DNA of 64,000 nucleotides from Apodospora peruviana (taxonomy: Eukaryota > Ascomycota > Sordariomycetes > Sordariales > Lasiosphaeriaceae), in assembly GCA_033439685.1 (NCBI GenBank), contig JAUEDM010000002.1, forward strand, positions 4,526,001 through 4,590,000, read 5' to 3'. The stretch's first letter is position 1, and each line of letters opens with the position of its first letter. Under the pieces are notes generated by a model. That model was not told the origin of the DNA. It saw only the letters and a list, made by a program, of their open reading frames with translations, and searched no databases. This document shows, piece by piece, positions 1-12,224 of this stretch. The translations under genes were made by a program, and so were the position numbers.

Positions 1-358
1 CGGTATGGTTGGAGGTATGAATATGGGAGGGCCAGGAGGGCCAAGTATGAACATGAACGGAATGATGAACGGCGGTCCCGGTGGTGGTCCCCATATGAAT
101 GGGGTGAACAGCGGTGTTGGCGGTATGCGGAACGGTGGAGGTTTTCCCAACGGTCCGCAGCAACAGCATCATCAGCAACCTCATTTACCACACCAACAGC
201 AGCAGCACAATCAACAATTTATCCCGAATCACCAACACAAGGTGTTTTCCAACCAGGCAGCTGATGAAGAGGACGCCTACTTTCGGAAACCGGTGAACCC
301 TCATCGCCACCAGAACCGGCAGAGGAGGATTCGGCCGAGCGATTACCGCGAACTCTAA
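1..358 (+). CDS. 3' end of an unknown low-complexity protein (partial)
   Basis: An open frame runs in from the left edge (codons start at base 2) and stops with TAA at 356-358. About 118 residues are visible. The first half is rich in Met, Gly and Asn, followed by a Gln/His stretch. The last 35 residues are charged and ordered-looking, with EEDAYFRKPVNPHRHQ and a basic RQRRIRPSDYREL end. Such tails are common in fungal RNA-binding or regulatory proteins, but I do not recognise the family and the domain-bearing part lies outside the window. The contrast between repetitive body and conserved-looking tail supports a real gene end. Confidence 0.6.
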   Translation, partial: GMVGGMNMGGPGGPSMNMNGMMNGGPGGGPHMNGVNSGVGGMRNGGGFPNGPQQQHHQQPHLPHQQQQHNQQFIPNHQHKVFSNQAADEEDAYFRKPVNPHRHQNRQRRIRPSDYREL

Positions 359-1005
359 ACTCACACCGAACTGTACACGACCTAACCTTCCTTTCTCATG
401 CTTCACATATAAAAAGGTCTTCCACGGGAAGATCCGACTACGAAATATATAGTTTCACATCTCTTTATATCTAGTGTTTCTTACATAGGCGACGGGCGAC
501 AGATCGAGGATTTGGCAAAGGCGTTTTCCTTTTCTTTTCTTTTCTTTTTTTCGTTCTTTGGAGGGAGACTACTGTTTGGTCGGGATGACATGAGGACGGA
601 GGAGCCCCTGAATATGGGAGGGCAGCGGAAAAGGGATCATCAGCCAACCAAAATCATCAATGCATCGGGACCCGCGTTTTGTTACTTTTTGGTCATTGGG
701 GTTTCATCATTCTGATTTTTTTCCTCTTACTGTCTTTCTGTTCCCCATTTCGAGGAAGACCGGTGGGTGCGGTGGCATTTTGTATTTACTGTATTATACG
801 AGTTTTACCTCTTACCAAAAAAATACACACAGCGACTTTTTCTCTCTCAAACTATGGTGCCTATCTCGGAGGCCTTTGCCATCTATATGTAAATGAATGA
901 ATTGTGATTCTGCGATTATTCCGTGTGGGTGGCGCAGTAGAACTACACGTACCTAGGTACCCCTGATCTCGTACCACTGAAACACCGAGACAACACAACG
1001 TACAT

Positions 1006-1212
1006 ACACCATTCCACGGTAAATAGTAGCCATCGGGTGCAAGCCGGGGTCCTAGCTCGTGACCTTTTAGGACATCTGGTAGCCATCCTGTAAATATTGT
1101 TTGTAAATACCGGCTCAGACCCTCGCCGTCGATTGCAGAACATGCCACAGACAAAGACACTTGCAGGGTTTTGTCAGGTACCTGATGGCTACTATTTACC
1201 CATGAATGGTGT
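1006..1212. repeat. 207-bp inverted-repeat element
   Basis: Arms at 1006-1038 and 1180-1212 are reverse complements over 33 bp with four mismatches. Shared blocks are ACACCATTC and GGTAAATAGTAGCCATC. A further partial copy of the TAGCCATC core lies inside, near 1080. No clear target-site duplication is visible (flanks ..acat and aaaa..). It could be a small MITE or a hairpin-forming relic. Confidence 0.6.
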
Positions 1213-1543
1213 AAAACAACAACGGAGAGCAGTGTAATTATTTATTTTAGTGTTCTTTACTTCATGTTCGCTATCTTTTCCCAAGGGAGACAACAATATC
1301 TAACCAGCAGCGCTATGTAAAGACCTCCAGAACAGCAAAACATGAAAAGACCAGCCCCTCCATCCCCATTCCCTTCACAGGAAGAATGGAGGATGTAATC
1401 CAAAATACCTGTCCCACCCACACAACATGATGACCCCCCGTACCCCGTAAACAGGTACTACTGCGTACTGCTGTTTTTACTTCCCATTATTTTTTACTTC
1501 GGCACCCTGTCCAACCTGTCAGATATTTACATGAGCGTGTCAG

Positions 1544-1585
1544 ACTGCTTATGCAAGCTCGCTAACTGCTCACGCAAGCTCGCTA
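1544..1585 (+). repeat. 21-bp tandem duplication
   Basis: Two adjacent copies (1544-1564 and 1565-1585) share the core GCAAGCTCGCTA and differ only by two C/T transitions. Downstream of the GET3 stop codon. Confidence 0.7.
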
Positions 1586-1745
1586 GGCCGCGCTGGAGAA
1601 GAGCCGTCGTGGAAGACGATGGCAGAGTCGCTGACGTGTTCACCGTTTTAACCTTGTTCTCTACCGCGGATAACTGCTGTGACGATGGACACCAGGCTTC
1701 CAGTTCCTCCCAGAGTTGCCCCTTGTCCGCCCGCGACGGTGCCGA

Positions 1746-2862
1746 CTAGTTGGCCGACGGGGGAACAAAGGGCGTGATCAGCATCTTGCTGAATTCTTCG
1801 AGCTTCTCCTTGCCGCGCACCTCCTCCACCAGCAGCGGCATCTTTACGACGTTAAATTCATCATCGTAAAGCTCCTCGATCTGCGACAGGTACTTCTTCT
1901 GCATCCGCCGACGCGCCGTACACTGCTCGCAGTCCGAGCCCGACTTGGGGAACAGGAGCTGGTTGACGACGATGCTGTGCGTGTCGATGCCGTACTTTGA
2001 GAGCTCCTGGATCATGCGCTCCGTCTCGTAGAGCGACAGGAATTCAGGTATGCACACGCACACGAACGTCGTTAGCTGCTCGTCTTTGAACTGGGTGTTG
2101 ACTTCTGAAATCGTTTCCCGTAAGGACTCGAGCTTCTCCATCATCTCGTTGAGGTTCTGCCCGTTGGGCAGGGTGCCGTTGCTACCCATGAACCCATTAA
2201 GGAGCGGACCGTACTGGTTTGACAGCTGGGAAACCTTGGACAAGGCCTTTTCTAGCACGGACGGAAACTGGAGGAAGCGCAGCGTGTGGCCGGTCGGGGC
2301 GGTGTCGAAGATGATGGTCTCGTATGAGAGGGATTTGACTTGTTTGAGGACTTCGGCGAAGGACATGGCTTCGTCGATACCTGGGATCTGTGTACGACAT
2401 GCTGGTTAGTTCTTGGTCTCGCCTGAGTATTGGTAGATAGAAAAGACAAGAAAAAACCCGTACAGCGAACGCGAGGTCCTGCATCATGCCGCCCATCCCA
2501 CCTATATCGGCCGTACCTCCCGCACCTTCGCCCTCGCCCTGACCGGCGAGAAGATCCTGGATGCTCCCGTTGGGATCGATCTCCATCGCACTGAGGTTGT
2601 CGAAACCGTTGACTAGCCGTGCATCCTTGCCGAACTTTTGGCTGAAAGCATCACTCAGGTTGTGGGCAGGGTCGGTCGATATCAACAGGACGGAGCGGCG
2701 TACTTTGGCCAACTGTATGGCCAAACTGCACGAGGTTGTGGTCTTACCCACACCGCCCTTGCCGCCGACAAAGATCCACCGCAAGCTCTTCTGGTCGAGG
2801 ATTGACTGCAATGTCGGCTCCATGGCGTCTGGGTTATCGTTGTTGATGACTGCGGACGACAT
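1746..2862 (-). CDS. GET3: GET3/ASNA1 ATPase, targeting of tail-anchored proteins
   Basis: Exons 2862-2464 and 2387-1746 around one 76-bp intron (donor GTACGG) give 346 residues, the usual length for fungal Get3. Get3 is a cytosolic dimeric ATPase that shields the C-terminal membrane anchor of tail-anchored proteins and hands them to the Get1/Get2 receptor at the ER. Visible motifs in order: deviant Walker A GGKGGVGKTT, switch I DPAHNLSDAF, the AIPGIDEAMSFAEV block restored exactly across the splice, FDTAPTGHTLR, and the zinc-binding CEQC pair that joins the dimer. The start MSSAVINNDNP lies shortly before the first conserved block. The gene converges on the partial gene at the left edge. Confidence 0.97.
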
Positions 2863-4068
2863 TTTGTTTGGGCAGGAAGGAGACTGTACCGGCGGTGTTT
2901 CTGTTGGTCAGAGCTTGGAGGCTTTTGTAATCGAGTTTAGAGGTCAAATTTGTAGCGGTTAGACAGTATATATCGGATAGTGGTTGTGTGAGAGAGTTTA
3001 GTGAGTTGACTTGTCGTGTAGTGTAGCTGTCGTGGTCAAAGGTCTAGAAACTGTTCGAATCGCGAAGTCACTTTTTGGATGTCCGGGTCCAGGTCGCCAG
3101 CAACGTCACTTGGGCTTTTCTCGCGGGGCAAGGGTGACAGGGGTTTGTTTGCCTCTGATCAAGGCTTGGCGACCAGGGTCATGGGTGTCCTGCGAAGAAA
3201 ACGGCACGAGCGGGTTGAGCTTCAAAGCCACAAAGCGAACACTGCAGACGACTCCTCAATTTGTCAGAGCCAATACGGTGGCAGGTAATCTCACCAAGGC
3301 TTCTATTATTTCGAGCCCCAAGAGTTCATTGAGCAAATGCGAGTATGTCCTCATACACTTCGAAACCCCGAATTCCCGTAACCGACCCCGTGGAAACGAG
3401 CGCGCGGCCATTGCCCCTCCATCCCAACACTGTCGGGATGTCCCGAAGCCGCCAAGCAGGGGCATGAAGGTCGATCTTGAGAGCTTGCTTTCTGAAGAGG
3501 GGAGCAATATCTATTTTTGAACATCGTGAACACTTCTTGTGTTTGGTTTAGATATGCAGAGTACACCGGCAATCACTTACCGAGACAGCTTCATAGACAC
3601 ATAGCACAAAAAGCGCTACAGTTTCGTTGCTTGTGTGCCCTCAAAACTGTGGCCGCCATGAACATGGAGGTGGCGTAGGTTGTAGCGGCGGCATGCGGCA
3701 GACGCCGACGTTGCTACCCGGCGGTCCTCCTACATGACATGTTGGGGGCTGTGTTGTGTGGATTCATGCCAAAGAAGGACTTTCGAGCTTCTAGGCTATT
3801 CAGTAGTAGATAAAGGAACTCATTCCTCATCCTAAGAATTGCCTGTCATTCATCTGAATCTCACGATCTGATAATCATCAACAGCAGCTGTCCTTCCATA
3901 TCACTGATAAACCCCGCACCCGACTACCGGGGTCGCTGTCATCAACACCCCAACCCCACCATCCCTCCAGTCGTATCGCATCGCGACAACCTTAGCCAAA
4001 CCCCAATATCTCAGGACAGAAACTGAGAAAAGTGCAATCAAGTTAAACTACATCCAACAATTAAAAAG
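2863..4068. other. Divergent upstream region of GET3 and the HIU hydrolase gene
   Basis: About 1.2 kb. An open frame near 3011-3520 (+) has no ATG start, no recognisable motif and no typical bias, so I do not call it. The stretch before 4069 is AC-rich and ends with an A-rich leader just before the ATG, as expected for a fungal 5' UTR. Confidence 0.5.
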
Positions 4069-4515
4069 ATGGCCACCACTCCCCAAGTCGAAAAAGACCG
4101 CATAACCTGCCACGTCCTCGACACCTCGGTCGGCAAGCCAGCAAAGGGCGTCCGCGTCAAGCTGGAGCTGCTCCCCTCGGCCGCAGCAAACACCCCCCAT
4201 CATCACGGGCAGGTCGCCGGCCCCGCCAAGGTATTCGAGAGCCAGACCGACGACGACGGCCGAATCAAAGTCTGGCTTCCCTATTCGTCAGCCACCAGCT
4301 CCGGTGAGGTGCCCGTCTACACGCTCGAGGACGTGCTCGGCGAGATTACTGGTGCGACCCAATGGGTTCTGCGGTTCGACACGGGCGTGTATTACGGACC
4401 GGAAAACACTTTCTTTCCAGAGGTGACCGTCGTGTTCCGCGTCGACGAGGGCCAGCATTATCATGTCCCGTTGCTGTTGGCGCCGTATAGCTACTCGACG
4501 TATCGGGGGAGTTAA
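4069..4515 (+). CDS. URAH: 5-hydroxyisourate hydrolase (transthyretin-like)
   Basis: Single-exon gene of 148 residues. HIU hydrolase converts 5-hydroxyisourate, the product of urate oxidase, to OHCU in purine breakdown, usually in peroxisomes. The N-terminal signature ITCHVLDTSVGKPAKGV and the C-terminal YSTYRGS signature are both present. They carry the conserved active-site His, Arg and C-terminal Tyr-Arg-Gly-Ser that separate the enzyme from true transthyretin. An insertion around residues 38-50 (His-rich, HHHG) lengthens the usual 110-120 residue core. No C-terminal SKL-type signal is seen, and the conserved RGS end takes that place. The start ATG follows an A-rich leader. Confidence 0.95.
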   Translation: MATTPQVEKDRITCHVLDTSVGKPAKGVRVKLELLPSAAANTPHHHGQVAGPAKVFESQTDDDGRIKVWLPYSSATSSGEVPVYTLEDVLGEITGATQWVLRFDTGVYYGPENTFFPEVTVVFRVDEGQHYHVPLLLAPYSYSTYRGS

Positions 4516-5505
4516 GCGTGGGCGAGGGAGAGAAAGGGGAATTTTAAGCAATTATATCTGGGAGGGAAGGGATGGAATGGTGATTTTCAAGAGAAAAATA
4601 AAACCATGTTGGGGGAGAGGGGATACAACAACAGTTACGTTACGAGAACGATGATGGATATAGATTCGCTCGTGTGAGGAACATGAGGCCCATTTACACA
4701 AGGTACTAGGCGTTACTCATTGCTTGTATATTCCAGTTGGGTTTGGGCTTTTGATATTTGCCCTTTTCTGTAGTTTTTTGCGCAAGAATTTATCTGGTAT
4801 GGCTGTAAAGGTCAAGTGTATTGGGTTCTGTAAGCTGAAAAGACTTCCCAAGCCGCGTGAAAATTATTTAGATGAAACTAAATATTGGATATATACTTAT
4901 ACAACGCCGTCCAGTCTGACGTGTTACCGACTGTCAGTGGCTATTGTACATTTAGGGTCACGACGAAGCCCCCTACCTTGACATCACTAGGTACCCAGGC
5001 TGTTCCCCAACGGCGTTTAGACATATACACTTTTACAGGTAACTCATCCGAACGAAACATGATCATCTGTTCACCAATACTAATAACGTTTCGTGGTGTA
5101 TGTAGCATGTAGGTAGCTGTTGTAAACGAACGACAGTCCATAATTCTCACCACCCAAAAAGGGCTCTCCCCCTTTCGTACCGCCCCTCTTCCGTACCTTC
5201 GTCCATGCATACCAAACCTGTGAATAAAAGTAAATAAACTCCTGCTTGCGAAGGAAACCACGCCCAACTCCAAAATTCCCAACAGGTTGTTTTGCAACTG
5301 TAAGCCCCCATTTTATCCAATAGAGAGATCGGTCATCCATGTCCGTTTGCCGAGTGACTCTCGACGATTTATCTGATGGTCGTTTATTGCGACAAAATCA
5401 GAGAAGGGGAGGAGGGAGGGAGGAAACATAAAACTCCAGGCTTTTAAATCAAAATCAACACCACCAAACAAATACCCCCCAGAAGAAAACAAAAAGGGCA
5501 GGATA
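4516..5505. other. Intergenic 3' region
   Basis: Between two convergent gene ends. AT-rich in the middle (4720-5100). No coding region, RNA gene or repeat that I can support. Confidence 0.5.
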
Positions 5506-6616
5506 TCACAAATGCATCAACCTCTGCAACAACAATAAGCTTCCCTTCTTCCTCAACCCTCGATCGGGATCGTCTCGCGGATCAAGACTCGCCACGGCGG
5601 CAGCAGTTGTATCACCATCCCCAGTTGATGACCTCCGCTCTGGGCCCTCCGGTAAAGAGAACCCGATATTATCCAGCTCCTCCTTCCCACGGTGTTGATG
5701 ATCCTCGGCAGACGATATCTCGACCGGCGAAGCAGACAGCACATCTCCCATCAACGCAGATGGCCCAGATGATGACGAGGACCTTGACGTCCTGGCACTA
5801 TCACCGCCTGCTTCGCTCGCGCTCGCGCTTCCCGTCGTCGACATCCCATCACCAACATCACTGGAAGCAGGCGGCTTTGACTCCGCCGCTGCCGGCGGCG
5901 GTCCAACCATATGCCTCTGCAGCTCCGCGCCATGGAGCGTGGTGAGCGCCAACTTGCCGATCGCCCCGAGGCCCTTTTCGCCCTTGCCAGCCATCAAGAG
6001 TAATCGCGGGTCGTTCGGTATCCGCTTTTCGGGGGTACTGATAATTTGCTGCTGCGGTTGGGATTGGTTTTGTGATGATGAATGGTGGTCATCTTTATGG
6101 AGGTGAAGATGAAGATGTGGAAGATGATGAGAATACTGTTGCAGCGAAGTACCCATCAGCCCAGAAGCCCGGTCGAGATGATGATGCTGCTTGTCCTTTT
6201 TTGCGATGAACGACATCCTGTGCCGAGCCAGCGCGCGGGTTACCGCAATGTCCTCCTCGCCTATGCTGGCGTCGGGAGAGAGATTGGCTTTTGGGTGCGG
6301 GAGGGACGTATTCCTATCTTTTTCCGTGGGGGTGTTGTATTAGCCGGACGATACTGACAAACGAGTAGAAGTAGTTGGGGGGCAGGCAAGACATACTCCC
6401 GCAAAATCCCTCTGGAAATCCCGTATCCCTTCCCTTCGTCCCTTTGACAGTTATCCTTCTGTCTGTCTGGGTAGTCTCTTGAAGCATGAGCTCTTGTGGT
6501 TGTTGTACGTCATCGCTTTTGCTGTGGTTGTGGTTGTACTCCTCTGCCATTTGTTCAATCATCGACCAGCCCGATTGCGGGCGCGGCTCGCGGCGGAACG
6601 GTCTTGGCCTGCGCAT
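5506..6616 (-). CDS. Unknown low-complexity protein
   Basis: Two exons, 6616-6397 and 6317-5506, joined across an intron with donor GTATGT, branch-like GCTAATAC and acceptor AAAAAG, give 343 residues. The second exon reads in frame from the acceptor through IGEEDIAVTRALARHRMSF, a His-rich stretch, a more ordered block (PNDPRLLLMAGKGEKGLGAIG) and a Ser-rich acidic tail. I recognise no family. The start is uncertain: in-frame ATGs exist at 6724, 6640 and 6616. I chose 6616 because its context (cacaag) is favourable and the protein then begins with a basic MRRPRPFRREPRP segment. An additional 5' exon is possible. The coherent frame across a good intron argues for a real gene. Confidence 0.6.
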
Positions 6617-9612
6617 CTTGTGTAAGGATGATGTTCCCATTAAGTGTTTTGCGCTGTTCTCGTCGAAGTGAACGAGAAGAATGAGTAATGGGTTGTATGA
6701 TGATGACAATAAATAGGGGTCCACAAAAGAGAGTTGGGCTATGCAATAAACTTGGCGCCGCCGGGATCTTTTGGTTTAGGACAAAGAAAATGGTCCAGGT
6801 AACAAAGAGTATGAAAAGGGGTGATCAACAAGGAAATTGTCGTGGAGTAATGAGTAATAGCAGGTGAATAACAACCAAAGTGGGCCAGCCCAAACTGAAA
6901 CGAAGTGGACGGATGGATGGTTTAGAGAAGGAAAGACGAGATGATTCAAAAGGAGAAAAGGAAAACCAGTCTAGTTATGAAGAGAAACAACAAATGTAAC
7001 CAGGTCTGGTCTGGAGTACATGTATATGTCTGAGTAAAACTCTCGACATATCAAAAGATTGCGGCAGTGCATCTGGCATGCGTGCAGTACATCAAGACAA
7101 GACACGGCCGCCGCCCGGCCCTCCGGGCTTCCGGAACGGGTCTCCCAAGTTTGGGGTGGGTGACGGGAGAGTCTCGGCGCCGTATGTTCATGTGTTGATG
7201 GGATAAGAGGGTGGCCGTGCTCATTGCCCGCTCACTCGAGTACTGACACAGAAACGGGTCTCGACTTTGTCCCCTCTCATCACTATCACACTCTCACTGT
7301 GTATTGTGTGTTTTGTTCATCCGTTCCCTCGGCTGACGCACCCGACAAAGACAATTTTGGTAAACAATTAGAATATGAAAGGGGGCAGTAACCACTGCAG
7401 ATGGAATCGGGAAATAATATGACGTGAACATGTAACAAATGACCCCTAGTGAGAAGGAGATAATTGGCAAGTAACGCATCAAAACAACCAAGATCCCCAT
7501 AAAACCATAAAAAAACGTTGGTAGACTCACTTTAACCACCGCTCAAAGGGCCATCCAGACCATTGCGGTAATAACGAGGTCATGTTCACTCGTTCTGTTC
7601 GGAACCCGCTGTCGTTCAAAAGCCGTTCTCCGGTCCTGTAATCCACCGATATCCGCGCCCACTCTGTTGGCCGGTCCAAACAATTGGTCGATAGGGGTCG
7701 GCAAAACAGGCGCGCGGCAGTAGCTTATGGCCCCCCAGTCGATTATCGATCAGTTGAATTGCTCTTCTCCTGGATTTATGGTCGTCTTTTTCTGTTTCGG
7801 CTCTCTGCGGCGCAAAGTAAATAAGGCGGCCGATTACGCAACGAAGCTTTGGGGGTTTCTTGTTTGGGCCTTGGGATCAGGGCCAGCCGGCCGGCCGGGC
7901 AGGGCAGACGGTAAGTGAGTGAGCCGATGGTAGGTTTGCCAGTAATACTCGGGAAGAAGCAACCAGACACACTCCGCAATTACTGCAAGGAAGAATAAGA
8001 CGGTGGTTTTCGTGGGCGCAGTACAGTTAAGTAGAAGAAGCCAAAATCCCTTCAAACCAGGGTGACTGGTCATGCTTTTAGAATCGAGTGGTGGCAAGCA
8101 TACTGCGTATGCACGTTACTCCATCTTGCCGCAACCAGGGCATCCATGGAACAACGACCCATCGCCAATGGACCGTTTGGACCGTTTGGACCGACCGACC
8201 GACCACGTGTGCCGGGCGTCCGCAGCAACCAGTTCGGGAATACTTGAGCCGGACGGCAACAAAGTGACTGGACGGTAGTAGGTCAGAGGGAGAGGGAGAG
8301 GGAGAGGGAGAGGGAGAGAGAGAGGCCGCAGCGGTGGAGGCCTGCTGTGCTGGTCTTGGTTGCGCATACATACAAAGATAGCTCCCTTCAACAGACCTCA
8401 GCTTATTATTGGGCAGCTTGGCCATGTCCACCCTCGTGCATACATACCTACCTACCTTATGCATCTGACTGCACGTAAAAGACATGACAGGTAGAATGCT
8501 GACGGACGGCGGTGGAAGAGGAGAAATGGAAATGTCGGGGATGGAACTAGAATGAATGAATTGATGATGGGAGGGGGAAAGCTCGAGACTTGAAAGAGGG
8601 GATTAATACAATTCCTTCCTTCTCTCATCTCACTCATGATTGAAGACTCGGAAATAATAAACTCTCGGCAAATACCGAGAGTTTACAAGTTCATCACAAA
8701 TTGGGAAAAGACAAAGTGTTGGTAACACTAAAAGAGGCAATGCAGTTTGAGACCCGGTGGCGAAGCCAGTATCGTCCTCCTCACCTTTGCAACCCCGACC
8801 ACTCATTCAACTCACTCAACGGCGGACGGTCACCGACCGCTCGACCGACCGAGCGACTGACCAGCAGTCTGTAGTGGGTTGCAACCAGAAAAGGAACAAA
8901 CTCTACTTCCAACGAACTCTTTTCACGCAAAAAATATAAGAGATGTAGTAGTCCCAGCCGCTCGGTAGGTTTCGTTTCTCCAGGCCGCCCATCTTTTTCT
9001 TCTTTTCCAATCTCTGACTGCCAGCCTCTTCCTGATGAATATGGGGATACACTACATAATATAACACACCGAATGATCGGAAGACACCAGTAAACTCGTA
9101 GTACATCAGACGAAAAGGCGGTAAAGACCTTGCAACCATCACATTGCAACTAACTGTCCTTTCTGGTAAACCCTTGCCGCAGCCATGCCGCCGCTCGCTT
9201 CGTTTGTCAGATTCTCGTAGACGAGCTGACTTCTTAATCAAATGATCATCTTGGATCAGATCTTCGAGCGATAATAGCTTCAAACAACATACTGCATGTC
9301 TTGCAGAATGTCTAGGTTGACGCGGCACCAAATAGCAGTGCCGTCGTAATAAACAGTCATCGTCATTGACTCGCCAGAGTAGGGATCGATCTTTTCAAGT
9401 ACTCACCTCGAAACCACCCTAGACTAGTCTGCTCAAGACAACGAACTTCAAGGCCGCCTCGATAGACAAGCCAGGCGCAAACAAAAACATACAATGACTG
9501 TAACTATATCACGTAACGATAACTATCCAAATCGGATTTTAAACAATTAACTTGCCTCACAATAACCGCCTAGATACTTTTGACAACCGCAGGAACTTGA
9601 GGTAGAAATTCT
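6617..9612. other. Long intergenic stretch without a gene
   Basis: About 3 kb between the unknown gene's upstream side and the glutaminase 3' end. The open frames here are short, overlap on all strands and carry no motif. A purine-rich microsatellite lies at 8285-8325, and GACC-type short repeats lie near 8195 and 8830. The region nearest 6617 should contain that gene's promoter. Confidence 0.5.
8285..8325 (+). repeat. Microsatellite (GGGAGA)n
   Basis: About six copies of GGGAGA run into GAGAGA. Pure purine on the plus strand. Intergenic. Confidence 0.9.
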
Positions 9613-12224
9613 CTAAAGATCACCAACCCAAAGAGACTCCTCATCCCGCATGTCATAGTCAGCCTTCAACACCTGCTCAACGTCAATCTCGACCGGCGGA
9701 CGTTCATCCAAGTACTTCAGAGCTTCAACCGCCTTGCCGCCACAAGCCCGTTCGAGCGCCAAGAACGCAAAATGTCCTCCAACAACCGGCCTTGCCATGA
9801 AATTCGGTCCCGGGAACCCTCCAGTACCCTCAGTATCGTACAAGTCCGTCAAAGGTCGATCTTAAGTTCAGTCATTAGTAACCCGTAAATCTCTTTCTCA
9901 CACCACAAAATCGAAGAAAAAACGCACCGGTAGAAGTCTCATTCACCCACTTCGCGATAACCGTGAGCATTTCCGTCCTCGTCTTCTTGCTTGCTACCGC
10001 AGCAGCAAAGAACTCCCAGTCGCTCTTAGTATACAAATGCCGCGAGTCCAAGGGCAACCCGTAGTTTTGCAGTACCGCGTGGTACCAATCGCTCTGCATC
10101 TGGTAGATCTTGCTTGGCACAAAGATCCCCTTCTCAGAGTCATCGCCGCCGCCGATAGGTTTCTGATCGCCGAGCCGGCCAGCGGACCTGGCATTTTTGC
10201 TATCCGATGGAATGTGGAAACAGAGGAGGGAATCCGCATAAAGGTTGTAGATGGTTGTCCACGAGCCATACCAGGTATACGCCAGCTTTGCGTGCGTCTC
10301 GTCTCGAGAGATGGCAAAGCCTTGCCACTTCGAAATGTACTCGTCGGCAATATCGCTGTACTCCTTGGAGGCGTCATCCTTACCAACGATGTCAGCAATT
10401 TCGCTCATGGCCTTGATGCCGATGATGCCCTTCAAGGCAAGGTTCGTGTGGTTGGCCAGCCATCCAGCAAAGTCATCAGTGGAGAGCTGGTTTGCCGGGA
10501 TGAGTGACTCCCTGACAAGGTAGCCAGTCCACTGGTCCCAGAGCCTGTACGACTTTGTGAGCCACTTCTCGGCAGCCTTTGGTCCTGTCAACGCCCTAAC
10601 ACCTCTGCCAGAGTCAATCCCATACTGGTCCACCGATTGGATCCATTTTTTGGCCGAAGCGATCGGGTTGGCATGAACACCCGCGGATGTCGACACGAAG
10701 GCCGGGTCAGTGTCATATTTCAGAGCATTGGCCAGTGCAAGGCCCATGATGAGCATGTTTCCACACTCTTCCACGGGCATATACTCGTCCCTGCCGTCAC
10801 TATGACCAGTCGCATTGGGGAAGTGGTATCCAAGGTCGTGCATGCTGTACTTATTCGGATACTGGCCGCTGAGCTGGTGCTCCAGAAGCGGTTCGAGCAG
10901 GTACGCTAACCATTTCGGGTTGGTATACAAGAAAAAGGGGAAGGCCGGGAAGATGACATCGACAGTTTGAAAGTTTCCGTTCGAAGAGATCTCCTTGAGG
11001 AAGATGATGGGGTTATCTGGAGTTCCAGCAAACTGCGTGGCCCCCAGCACCTGGCGGGCGGAAAGAGCAGCGATGTCTTGGTAGTCCTGCGAGCCAGATT
11101 CATACGCGTCATGGGCAAGCGAGTCCGAGTAGTTCCCGGCGAGGGATGCTGCTGTCTTGAAGTCATCGTAATGGTAGCTGATCAGGGCCTCGGCTGACGG
11201 AAAGTAGGATGCCCACAGCGGCTTCATCATAGTGAGTCCCCTTGCAGAGGCGAACTGAGCCACGATATCCTGGACCAGAGCAAATGTGAATACAACGCTG
11301 TCCTCTTTCGTAGAGCTCTTGGCTTTAGTCTTACTTCCCAGCTTGAACGATTTCGAAAATGCAAACACGGGCTCATCTTGCATAATACCACGGAAGGCTG
11401 GATCGACGTGGTTCTTCAGCGAACCCCTTTCGGCAAAGTGCTGCCTCAAGAGAGCGGACGTGCCGCATTGATGGTACACATCGGCTGGGCCAGAGAAATA
11501 GAAAGTTCCCCATTCGCCGCGGTTACCGAACTCAGTCAAAAGCTCTTCGTTAGTCCGGGAGACTTGCCAGGTCTTGATGGTAGTAGACGAGCGCGTCTCG
11601 GAGTTTTGCTTGGGTTCGTTCAAGGCCCATTTGATTTGGTTCCCTCTGTTCCCGCTGACCCACTCTCCATTCACATCAACGTAAACGTCAAGATCGAAGC
11701 TGCCCTCGGCCGAGACAGTAAGATACGCAGCAGGAATCGACTGTCTTAGGGTCGAGGATGGAGTGAGAGGTGAAAGAAACGAAAGCGTAAGACGAACACT
11801 GTCGTCCGACGAGCCATGGATCAAGTAGGTGAGATTCGTGGTGGAGGCATCGAATGTCGCGCCGAGGTACTGCGGATACGAGATATTGTAGAGCTGGCTA
11901 ACTTTATCGACCGAGTCCTGCGGCCGTCCAAAGAGGGGATAGACTGTGCTCTGGTCGGGGACCAATGCCATCACGGAGAAGCCAACCTAGCCGACGATTC
12001 ACTGGATTAGCATCACACGAACCGACTACATCCCGAACACGGCTGTCGCCGCAGTGACTTACATGGGCACCCGTCCAGAAGATCGGCCAGCTCTCCCATG
12101 GCGCCTGGCGAGCGTTGCCCAGCCAGGTGCTCAGGTAGGGATTGCGAACAATCAACGGCAGAACAGGAGGCGTGAGGGTCGATGCGCTTGCCAGAGCGGC
12201 CAACGCCAGAAAGTCGAACCGCAT
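9613..12224 (-). CDS. gtaA: Secreted glutaminase, GtaA type
   Basis: Exons 12224-12063, 11986-9928 and 9860-9613 give 822 residues. Introns are 76 and 67 bp, and both junctions restore conserved text (FWTGAH/VGFSVMALVPDQ and NETST/DRPLTDLYDT). Fungal GtaA enzymes hydrolyse glutamine outside the cell and carry DUF4964/5127, DUF4965 and DUF1793 regions with an (alpha/alpha)6-like fold. The N-terminus MRFDFLALAALASAS is a short signal peptide. The LPLIVRNPYLSTWLGN block, the WEFFAAAVASKKTR stretch and the closing DRPLTDLYDT block fit the family. At 822 residues it is longer than the roughly 690 of Aspergillus GtaA. Activity on glutamine is inferred from family membership, since several relatives have no tested activity. 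Confidence 0.93.

Larger units (their letters stand above)
359..1745. other. Intergenic region with an inverted repeat and a tandem repeat
   Basis: This lies between two convergent gene ends, so it should hold both 3' UTRs. No convincing coding region is seen. It contains a 207-bp element with 33-bp inverted arms (1006-1212) and a 21-bp tandem duplication (1544-1585), both listed separately. Confidence 0.6.

Noticed and set aside
3011..3520. 169-codon frame between GET3 and the HIU hydrolase gene
   Set aside because: No ATG start, no motif, and it occupies the promoter interval of two real genes.
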